Below are positions 17,700 through 25,000 of a stretch of 25,000 bases of DNA, piece after piece (position 1 is the first letter of the stretch; every line of letters begins with the position of its first letter). Position numbers and translations under genes: made by a program. The DNA comes from Hormiphora californensis. Its lineage: Eukaryota; Ctenophora; Tentaculata; Cydippida; Pleurobrachiidae. Under the pieces are notes generated by a model, which was not told where the DNA came from, searched no databases, and saw only the letters and a program-made list of their open reading frames with translations. The stretch is taken from assembly GCA_020137815.1 (NCBI GenBank), contig CM035362.1, positions 3,386,914 to 3,411,913 of the forward strand, read 5' to 3'.

Positions 17700-18180
17700 C
17701 ACCACAAACAAATGACCTCTCTGGAGTAAATTATCTCATTAGATTATAGCACGGTTCATAATCTGAACGCGGGGTTGTTTGTGTAGGATATTGAATATGG
17801 TGCGTGTGACTAGGGCGGACTAAGAGTTTCAGTGGGTGGGAACACAGATCGGTGGCTCGTGAACCTCAAGTCCAGTGCACGGCTATTTTTCCCCTGAGAC
17901 CTGGTGAATCCCAGTTTCAGTTGACGGGCTATTTTTCCCACTGAACCTGAAGATCTCAGTTTAAGACGTGACCGGCTATTAAATTTCCCCCTAAAAATTT
18001 ACCATACCCTGCCCCGCCGACCCGATCTAACCGTGATTCTTCATGTCATTACAAATCACATCATGGCATCTATAGAAGATCTCCTGACTCAGACAGCACG
18101 TCTACCGGATCCATATCAAGTGAACCGTCACTGTCAGAAATCTGGAAATACACGTTCATTTAGATAATTTACATATACAA
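17700..18180. other. Intergenic, no gene recognised
   Basis: The 17875-17960 part holds GGCTATTTTTCCC twice, near words related to the 5382-5490 hairpin. On the minus strand a short frame after TATTTCCAG (about 18135) reads ISDSDGSLDMDPVDVLSESG before a stop. It could be an orphan terminal exon, but its phase does not fit the upstream gelsolin exon. Confidence 0.3.
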
Positions 18181-18254
18181 ATACTGTGGAAAAGAGGGTC
18201 GAGCCAGGCATTTATTTTAATCAACTGAAACTTTATTACACTTTGAATGAATCC

Positions 18255-20569
18255 CTACTCCCTATAAACATTTTGGTTTCCCGGAAACTCCACGGAATTT
18301 TTTCTTTTTCCTTCTTCTTCCGCCTTCCCGTCCTTAAGAAAGTCAGCCTGGCCACTCGTGCCTTCTGTCAATGGATTACCTGGAGATAAGCAAAATAGTT
18401 AGATAGCTCTTGAACCAAGGTTATTTTATGCCTGGAATCCGAATTTAGCTTTTTTGGATGAACCCTTTGTGAGAAAAGAAGAGAGTCAATAAAAGATATC
18501 ATAGATTAGTGTAAAATTAATGGTATAAAACCTTAATTTTTAATAAATCACAATACCGTCAACAACCAACTCATTTCTTCTGGCCTTGCCACGAATCCCA
18601 ATTATTTTGTTTTTTTTTTGATTTTTGCCAGCCAAGCATCACACCCTCTCATATATAACTCATTGGAAACCTGTGTGTTATAAAAAAAGAGATTAAATTA
18701 GTTGAATAAATATTGGATTCTTGTGTAGTGAATGGGCCCTGGAAGCTTGCCAGCTCTATGATAATTAGGAACACCCAAAGGGAGTGACTGCAGTAGAATA
18801 GGGTCAAATTTCTATCAAAAAATATTGGTGAAATTTACCATTAATTTGGTAGACAGTATTCCCGACATCCAGGATAAACACATCATCTTCGGTGTAATTA
18901 CATTTCTTCAAAGCAACCTCCGTCATTGTAACCGTCTTTCTCTCGACTGTAGGATGGTATGAATGCTGTAAATCATGAGAAAAGATCACACATTTTGTGG
19001 ATGTCTTAAAGCTCGAGCAATTTTAATGAGTAATTAAGTTTACGAAGCAAGTTTACATGCAATTCAGTGTGTACTTATCACTGCGCTTCACGTGTGTTTG
19101 TACAAAACCAAGAAATCCCAAGAAAGAGAGCTCAGCAGAATATAATTTCAGCTGAACAGAATTCAGTAACTCTGTAGTAGCTGTGTGTTCATTGTTTCAT
19201 GAGATATCATGTGCTGTAAGAAAGCTGTTAATGAAAACTTGTGGGCTGGGGTTGCGTGCTACTCACAATACTCACCACGACGAACTTGGAACAACCTTGG
19301 AGTATACGCCTCTGGGAGAACCTGCGGAATTTGTTGAGTTAGGAATAGGATGTAATGTTACAGTTGGACCTCGATTTACCCGGCACCCCGATTTACCGGA
19401 GATCTTTCCGCCGAAGTTCCCGGTAAATCAGGGTCCGACTGTAAACGAAGATCCCAGTCGTCGCAAAAAGGTACTATAATAATTGTCAAGCAGTATATAC
19501 ATAGTTTACTAAAAGCCACTCAAATGTTGAAAAAGGGCCACTCACCCGTCTAAAACCAGTATCACATCCGCCCTTCATGACAGTCATCTCTGGGAAATAA
19601 CTCTTGAACCGGTTAGACTCGTGACTGGCAACCTAGTGGGGTGGAGTTTGCTGTTAAAAAGGGTGTAGTGTGTTATCTTGACTGGAAGATGGGTTGCTTT
19701 ATACCTTTCTTTTCTAACAACACATATTATAAATTTACCAAGAACCGACCGAATCCTGTCTGGCGCCGCGACCCATCTGAGCACACTGTCAAATTGGGGT
19801 CTGGCGCCGCCAGACAGACCGAATCAGGAAATACTGGTCCCTGATTAGCTGATAACCAGTCACGTGACCTAAATAACGAGTTCTGATTGGTTGTTTACTT
19901 GGTTCGGTCGGTTCCTGGAATTTACCTCTCGATGCTGCACAGGCTTATCATCCAATAGGGTGTCCAACTCCACTGTTTTATAAGCAGCAGTCCCATATTC
20001 GTCCTGAGTGGAGTACTTTCCAATCCAGAAATGAAGATCATACTCCAGGTCATCCTCGTCTGGGTTCCTGTGTGGAAAAGGAATTCAGTCGTATCATATT
20101 GCCTACAAATAACGCGACCTAAAATTAACGGCAAGGGGTTAATTTTAGGTACATTAATTTTTGGTCGCGTTAGTAAGTATAAAGCTGTATAAAGAGTGTG
20201 TCAAAGTCATTTACGGAAATAAAGAATATGTCTCAACTTACTTATAGGTGTTTAAAATGATGTAGGAATCACCATTAAAGAATTCACCGTAATCCTCCTT
20301 GGGCCAACTCTCCACCTACGAAAACATTTGATTAATTAGCTAATTAAATTAGTTGATAAAATTAAATATGTAGTTTTATTTATTTTCAACTACAATTCAT
20401 CTACGACAAAAGAACAAATAACTAAATTAATTTGTACCTTAAATTTGTCAAATAACTAATTCGATGAATTATTTAATACCTTAAATTTGTTAATTCTCCA
20501 GATCTGTAGCCCAACTTCCTGTCCGGCTCCCTCCCATGCAGGCTCACTCTCAGCAGACTCTTTCTTCAC
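18255..20569 (-). CDS. Gelsolin/severin-family actin-binding protein, truncated in domain 2
   Basis: Minus-strand exons in transcription order are 20569-20480, 20315-20242, 20067-19926, 19632-19546, 18965-18839 and 18379-18255 (TAG stop). All are in phase, giving 214 residues plus an unresolved 5' exon (candidate 20956-20912). The first gelsolin domain is complete: [69 protein letters not shown], then [20 protein letters not shown]. The second domain starts with [20 protein letters not shown] and reaches NTVYQING. The last exon then adds about 40 polar residues ([15 protein letters not shown]) and stops, where family members continue through domain 2 and usually further domains. Two AATAAA signals follow the stop (18232-18237 and 18211-18216). 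Such proteins sever or cap actin in a calcium-dependent way. Family assignment is firm; the early end is unusual. Confidence 0.85.
19361..19441. mobile_element. Pogo/Tigger-like MITE, copy 3
   Basis: CAGTTGGACCTCGATTTACC at the left pairs with GGTAAATCAGGGTCCGACTG at the right. TA lies on both sides. The 81-bp element sits in the gelsolin intron 18966-19545. Confidence 0.85.
19739..19917. mobile_element. hAT-like MITE family A, copy 1 (interrupted)
   Basis: Ends are CAAGAACCGACCGAA and TTCGGTCGGTTCCTG. Flanks AAATTTAC (19731-19738) and GAATTTAC (19918-19925) form an 8-bp target duplication with one mismatch. Removing the nested element and its duplication leaves 109 bp, the exact length of copy 2. 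On the minus strand the right-hand duplication reads GTAAATTC and is the first 8 bases of the gelsolin intron, so it supplies the splice donor. Confidence 0.9.
19756..19817. mobile_element. hAT-like MITE family B, nested in family A copy 1
   Basis: A 62-bp element with ends CTGTCTGGCG and inverted GCCAGACAG has the perfect 8-bp target duplication ACCGAATC at 19748-19755 and 19818-19825. The uninterrupted equivalent is seen in family A copy 2 at 20790 onward, giving a direct empty-site comparison. Confidence 0.92.
20111..20171. mobile_element. Short MITE in gelsolin intron
   Basis: AACGCGACCTAAAATTAA at the left pairs with TTAATTTTTGGTCGCGTT at the right; an inner TTAATTTTAGGT copy duplicates part of the right arm. 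The element is 61 bp and lies in the intron 20068-20241. Confidence 0.75.
20435..20490 (-). repeat. Duplicated exon-end and splice donor
   Basis: TACCTTAAATTTGT occurs at 20435-20448 and at 20477-20490. The latter spans the end of the gelsolin exon at 20480 and its donor. The former is a second AAATTTAAG-GTA donor, 42 nt further into the intron. Using it would read into a stop (TAG), so it is probably silent or NMD-linked. Confidence 0.7.
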
Positions 20570-20789
20570 CTAGAAAAACACACAGGTTACCTTTTTTATG
20601 TTCTAACCCTCCTTTACGGAGTCGAGCAAGGAAAATTTTACCGTGTTGTCAATTAGATGTGTAAGACGAGATTTTCTGTGAGGTAAATGTTCGTAATATA
20701 TCCCCGGTCCCATGCGGGGGAGGGGGGGGGGAATTAGGGATGAAACTCAGGTTTCAGATTCCCCCGATCAAAAAAATATAGGAGGAAAG

Positions 20790-20898
20790 CAGGAACCGAC
20801 CGAATCAGGAAATACTGGTCCCTGATTGGCTGATAACCAGTCACGTGACCTAAATAACGAGTTCTGATTGATTGTTTACTTGTTTCGGTCGGTTCCTG
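20790..20898. mobile_element. hAT-like MITE family A, copy 2 (intact)
   Basis: A 109-bp element begins CAGGAACCGACCGAA and ends TTCGGTCGGTTCCTG. Its perfect 8-bp target duplication is GAGGAAAG at 20782-20789 and 20899-20906. It is about 95% like copy 1. On the minus strand it sits 5 bp into the intron after the candidate 5' gelsolin exon. Confidence 0.92.
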
Positions 20899-20911
20899 GA
20901 GGAAAGTTTAC

Positions 20912-20956
20912 CTGTTTTTCGGTGTCAAAAAGGGGCCCATTTTTAAATCCTTTCCA
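20912..20956 (-). CDS. Candidate 5' exon of the gelsolin gene, start unresolved
   Basis: Ending at a good donor (CAG then GTAAAC), the frame compatible with the next exon reads WKGFKNGPLFDTEKQ. Joining it to [14 protein letters not shown] gives a family-like N-terminus (W, LF and DTEKQ positions agree with severin-type starts). Upstream in this frame is a TGA with no ATG and no good acceptor. Either the start exon is missed or the sequence has an indel; local sequence quality looks poor. Confidence 0.45.
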
Positions 20957-21780
20957 TCATATTTTTAGTTTTCCTCATTGTTTTAAAAAAGGGGGATAGA
21001 AAAGGGATGTGGAGGTAGTTGATTTTGGCTCCGAATTTTTGGTAATGTTGAGTAAATTTAAAAAAGTCGGGGTATTAAACTTTTGGCCTGTTTGGAACAT
21101 GTTTGGAATTGAAACATGTTTGGAACATGTTTCGAAGCCATTAAGGTATGAAGATGAAAAACATCTATAATTTGTTGAGAACAAAAGCTTGTTTACAATG
21201 GACTTTACACGCGCAACCCTGCACGTTTTCGTACGCGGCCCCCACTACCCGAACCGGGCTTCGGCCCGGGCGAAGGGGGGACGGTTTATATAGAAAACAA
21301 CAAGCTATAATAATAGATAAAAGGCCACGGCGTTGTTAGTGCAAAACATATTACAAAACTGTTGGATAAATTATGCGATCTGAATGTCACAGAGGAGGGC
21401 CGCCGTCGGCCCAGTCCTTCGCATCAAAATGTCCCAAACAGAAAATATGTAAAAATTGAAAATATACTACAAGCTATAGAGACTGTGATGATTCGTCATT
21501 GGACATTGGTTGAGCGTCAAAAACCACTGTAGCATAGAGGGGGCCCCCACCATATAGGGGAAACTAAAAAGGGAAAAAAGGAAGTTTGATAAGCTGTTTT
21601 TTATCCGGTTTTGTTGTATCAGTTTAATGGGGGCATTTTTATATAAAACTTACCATCCCTTATCTTTCAGACATCTCTTAGTAGCTTGGGATTCCTAAGT
21701 TTCTATTGTAAAAGATATAAGAGTTGGTGCTGTAGAGATACAGACAAAAAGAAATTCCATAGTCACTGCCAATCAGAAAC
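20957..21780. other. Intergenic, no gene recognised
   Basis: It contains a few CATGTTTGGAA repeats (21097-21135) and a GC-rich hairpin ACCGGGCTTCGGCCCGGGC near 21253. No supported exon. Confidence 0.5.
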
Positions 21781-22608
21781 GACGGTTTTGAGGAGGGTTT
21801 ATTGGGGTTTTTGATAAGGAAGTAAAAAAAAAATTTTAAATTTAAAATTTGAGATTTTTATATGGGGGAAACGGTTTAAAAAGGGGTTTTTAACTGGGAA
21901 AAATTTTTTAAAAAAAAGAATAAAAAAAAATAATTTTTGTTTAGGATTGTTTGGGGGAATTAACCAAAAAAACAAAAAATTAAAAATTAAAATATATAAA
22001 TTTCAAATTTTAAAAACTTGGGGGGTTTTAAGGAATGTATTTGGGAAAAAATTAAAAAATAAAGTATAAAAAAAATTCTTAAAAAAAGAATGGGGGAAAA
22101 AAAAGGGAAAAAGGAGGGTTGGTTAGTTTACCAAGGTTAGGCGGGTGAGGGGGTTAAATTTAAAAAAGAAAAAAGAAAAGGAGATGGAAGAGAGGGGGAA
22201 GGGGTGGTGAAAATTTAAAAAAAAGAAGGGAAAAAGAAAGCCCCTTTGTTTGTTGGGGTTTAAAATAGGGTTTTAAAAAAAGAAAAAAAATAGGGTTTCT
22301 AAAGTAAAGTCCATTTAAAATTTGGTTTAAAAAAAAAAAAAGACTTTTCTGAAAATGGTATTTGGGGAAGGGAAAAGGCAAGGAAAAAAAAAAGAAAGAT
22401 AGGAAAAAAAATTTTCCTTTTTACAAAAAAAAAAAACAAAAGGGGGGGGGAAAAAAGGGGGCCTTTTAAACCCCCCCCCAAAAAAAAAGGGGGGGGGGGG
22501 GGGGGGAAAAAAAAAAAAAAAAAAAAGGGGGGGGGGGGGGGGGGGGGGGAAAAAAAAAAAAAAAAAAAAAACCCCCCCCCCCCCCCCCCCCCCCCCTTTT
22601 TTTTTTTT

Positions 22609-22642
<34 letters not shown>

Positions 22643-22676
22643 GGGGGGGGGGTTTTTTTTTTTTTTTTTACCAAGG
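21780..22676. other. Homopolymer-dominated, low-quality sequence
   Basis: From 21780 A- and G-runs multiply. From about 22430 to 22670 the sequence is almost solely consecutive long runs of A, G, C and T (for example G-runs and C-runs over 20 long). Such composition is typical of consensus failure, not of a genome. Open frames here with poly-Phe, Pro or Gly are artefacts. Confidence 0.85.
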
Positions 22677-23099
22677 AAGGGGAAAGTGGTGAATTGAAAA
22701 ATAGATAGTGGAACATGAGAAGAGCTCAAGAACGTAGGTGTTGTGTGTGTGTAAGAATATTGAGTGTTGAGAGGAAAGAGAAAGAATACACTGCCTTTCG
22801 TTATAGTAAAGCTCTCTATTACTCAGTATTTGTTTTAAAACACAAACAAGACTATGGTCTACGAAAATAGGATATTCTTTAAAGTTAAACGGCATGCAAA
22901 ATGGGAAAGATCAGAGTACACAAAAATTGCTCGAAGTGACCTGTTACTAAGTGGGACACCCGAGGAAGGAAGAGAGAGAATGAGAGAAAGAGACATGTCG
23001 AGAAGGATTAAAGGAGAAAGAGAGAGCGAAGACCGAGCAGAGCAGTGAAGGAAAGGGTGGAGAAAGAAGAGGATGAGAGTAGAGATAGGAGAAAGAGCA

Positions 23100-23187
23100 G
23101 GCGAGAGGAATCCGCATAGAGAGAGAGGAGAGAGAGGAGAAAGAGAGAGAGAGAGAGAGCAGAGAGAGGCAGGAGAGAGAGAGAGCG

Positions 23188-23225
<38 letters not shown>

Positions 23226-23280
23226 GGCGGAGAGAGAGAGAGGCGAGAGAGAGCGGAGAGATGAGCGAGGGAACGAGAAG
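23100..23280 (+). repeat. GA-rich microsatellite
   Basis: Imperfect GAGAGA repeats. Before it, 22680-23100 is ordinary noncoding sequence with a GA-rich tail. After it, 23280-23460 shows no recognised gene. Confidence 0.85.
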
Positions 23281-23526
23281 ACTGCTAGCCGCTAGAGGAG
23301 GAGAGTCGCCGAGACGAGACTCGCGCCACCTTCTCGAGAGCCTGAGCGACGCTAGGGAATGATAGCGCCTTCGCTGGTATCCCTGAGCGCGTCATGGCAG
23401 TAGCAAGAGGCAGCATATCGAGACGAGAGGTAACGGGGGGTAGCCAATGACGCATTGAAAGTAGTGATATGAGCAACCAGATCGCTCTCTCTACCGTTTA
23501 TCTCCTAACATCCTTCTCCTCTATCT

Positions 23527-23528
23527 CA

Positions 23529-23566
<38 letters not shown>

Positions 23567-23669
23567 TCTGCATATCATTATCTCTCATCTCACTATCGCA
23601 TGTTATGTTAACTGGGGTAGCTCATATGACATATTGGAAAGAGTATATGAGCACCAGATGCTACACGCA

Positions 23670-23702
<33 letters not shown>
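23527..23702 (+). repeat. CT and CA microsatellites
   Basis: A (CT)n run of about 30 bp near 23530-23560 and a (CA)n run of about 16 units at 23670-23702. Confidence 0.9.
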
Positions 23703-23703
<1 letters not shown>

Positions 23704-23770
23704 GCGATGTAATGGTAAACAAAGGGACGACTACAGCTATTATAATGCCCTTGTGCTAGCGTGCTCCACT

Positions 23771-23824
23771 GCTGCAGCTGCCCCGTGAGCTACACTAGAC
23801 TAGTACTACAGCTGCCCCATGAGT
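23771..23824 (+). repeat. Short direct repeat
   Basis: CAGCTGCCCCGTGAG and CAGCTGCCCCATGAG recur about 35 bp apart. No gene was recognised between 23700 and 24030. Confidence 0.6.
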
Positions 23825-24038
23825 TCTGAAGCTCGCATGAGGTGATAAAAGTAGAACACTGTTCCAAAAAGTAATTGTATTCACAGGAGGATTTCGGATG
23901 TTGTTGTGTAGCTGTGTAACTGTAAATAAAAGGGCTCATCTACAGTGTCAAAATGGGGTTTCCCTTAGCTGCGCCATTAAATTTTTGTTGGCCGCCAACT
24001 TTAGGATTTTCTTTACACCTTCCCAATTCCCAAAGGTC

Positions 24039-24129
24039 CTGTCTGGCGCCGCAGACCCCGTCTGACCGCACTGCTGAGCGCTTAATTTGAGAATCAAATC
24101 GGGGTCTGGCTCGGGGTCTCGTCAGACAG
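24039..24129. mobile_element. hAT-like MITE family B, 91-bp copy
   Basis: It begins CTGTCTGGCGCCGC and ends GTCAGACAG, flanked by a perfect 8-bp target duplication CAAAGGTC at 24031-24038 and 24130-24137. It shares TTGAGAATCAAAT and GGGGTCTGGC with the 16173-16767 copy. Confidence 0.88.
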
Positions 24130-24419
24130 CAAAGGTCGAAGAAATGGCCATGGGGGTTTGAAAGTGTTATAGCAGGCATCACAAAGATTCACGATTTTTT
24201 TCTGCGATTCTCTCTACAATTACATGTGGCAACAATTGTGCATCGCGTGCCATCACGCGAAAAGAAATCTTTCATTATATTGAACAATGTCTTGCCGCAT
24301 ACACACATGATACCCGGAGTAAGAAACAAAAGGCTAAATCTAAAAGGTAAAATGATTCGACTGGAATAAATTTTACACTTTTTCTTTATATTTGATGAAT
24401 GAGTTCGAATGAGATACTT

Positions 24420-25000
24420 TATGGTGGGGGCCCCCCCGGGGCCCCCTTCCCCCCCCCCTTTTCCCCCCCCCTCCCCCCAAAAAAACCCCCCCGGGGGGTT
24501 TGGGGGGGGGGGAAAGGGGAAAAGGAAAAAAGGGGGGGGAAAAAAAGAGGGCCCCCGGGGGGACCAAAACCCCCCAAAAAAAAAACCCCCCAAAAAAAAA
24601 AAAAACCCCCCAAAGAAAAAACCCCGGAAAAACCCCCCCCAAAACCCCCCCCCAAAAAAACCCCCCAAAAAAAGCCCTTTTTTGGGGGGGGGAAAAAAAA
24701 AAAGAAAAAAAAGGGGGGAAAAATTTTTTTTTGTTTTTTGAAAAAAAAAACCCCCAAAAACCAAAAAAGGGGGGCCGGGGAAAATTTTTTTTTGGGTTTT
24801 TTTTTTAAAAACACCTTCCCCAAAAAAAATTTTTGGGGGGGAGGGGAAAGGGGGGTTTTTTTTTTTTGGAAAAATTTTTTTCCCCCCCGGGGGGGGGGAA
24901 AAACCCGGGGGTTTTTTGGGTTTTTTAAAAATTCCCCCTTTTTAAAAAACCCCCCCTCCCTTTTTTTCCCCCCCCCCTTTTTTTTTTTTAAAAAAAGGGG
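24420..25000. other. Homopolymer-dominated, low-quality sequence
   Basis: The final 580 bases are nearly all runs of three to twelve identical bases in alternation. As with 21780-22676, this looks like sequencing or assembly failure at a contig end or gap edge. Frames across it should be ignored. Confidence 0.85.

Noticed and set aside
18067-18140. Alternative gelsolin last exon (ISDSDGSLDMDP...)
   Set aside because: Its reading frame needs phase 0 entry, while the upstream exon at 18839 ends in phase 1, giving an immediate stop.
19183-19479. Plus-strand open frame of 98 codons
   Set aside because: It lies antisense in a gelsolin intron and runs through a pogo-like MITE.
22160-22895. Open frames rich in Phe, Pro, Gly and Lys
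   Set aside because: Products of homopolymer runs in suspect sequence; no conserved domain.
24189-24823. A 191-codon minus-strand frame and overlapping frames
   Set aside because: Most of the length is homopolymer artefact; the ordinary part near 24200-24400 has no recognisable domain.

Overview
The window looks like nuclear DNA from an invertebrate animal, possibly an early-branching one such as a sponge. I infer this from compact multi-exon genes with short GT-AG introns (one GC-AG), animal protein families (a gelsolin-family actin-binding domain, a rhodopsin-like GPCR), no bacterial gene organisation, and dense short inverted-repeat transposons and microsatellites. The species cannot be named from sequence alone.

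Three gene bodies can be supported, all between about 11.8 and 21 kb. On the plus strand, 11872-15554 is a complete 10-exon gene for a 425-residue multi-pass membrane protein. Its motif order resembles the phosphatidylserine synthase (PTDSS1/2) family, but it is divergent. On the minus strand, 18255-20569 (possibly to 20956) is a five- or six-exon gelsolin/severin-family gene with a whole first gelsolin domain and a truncated second one. Just downstream of it, also on the minus strand, 17267-17587 is one exon encoding TM6, TM7 and the tail of a GPCR resembling the LGR/relaxin-receptor group; no exons for TM1-5 were found. A possible mobile-element-derived reading frame lies at 3565-3978.

The rest is mostly repeats. 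Region 1-11.3 kb holds foldback and MITE-like elements (1402-1528, 1980-2082, 2493-2587, 5025-5212, 5382-5490, 5554-6010), a 1.15-kb terminal-inverted-repeat element (8623-9769) with an inverted partial copy (10515-10893), and a 34-bp minisatellite (7883-8348) in which 10 of 14 units contain a sequence fitting the RFX X-box consensus. The introns of the membrane-protein gene carry hairpins, a TTAA-flanked foldback of about 475 bp, and a minisatellite whose unit matches the coding start of exon 7. The gelsolin introns carry hAT-like MITEs with 8-bp target-site duplications. One of these is nested inside another, and one has its target duplication coinciding with a splice donor.

The right end (about 21.8-22.7 kb and 24.4-25.0 kb) is dominated by alternating long homopolymer runs of A, C, G and T. 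This looks like poor consensus or assembly artefact and should not be interpreted biologically. The three genes show no evident functional link. The most interesting content is how mobile elements and minisatellites interact with exon-intron boundaries, and the array of X-box-like sites.
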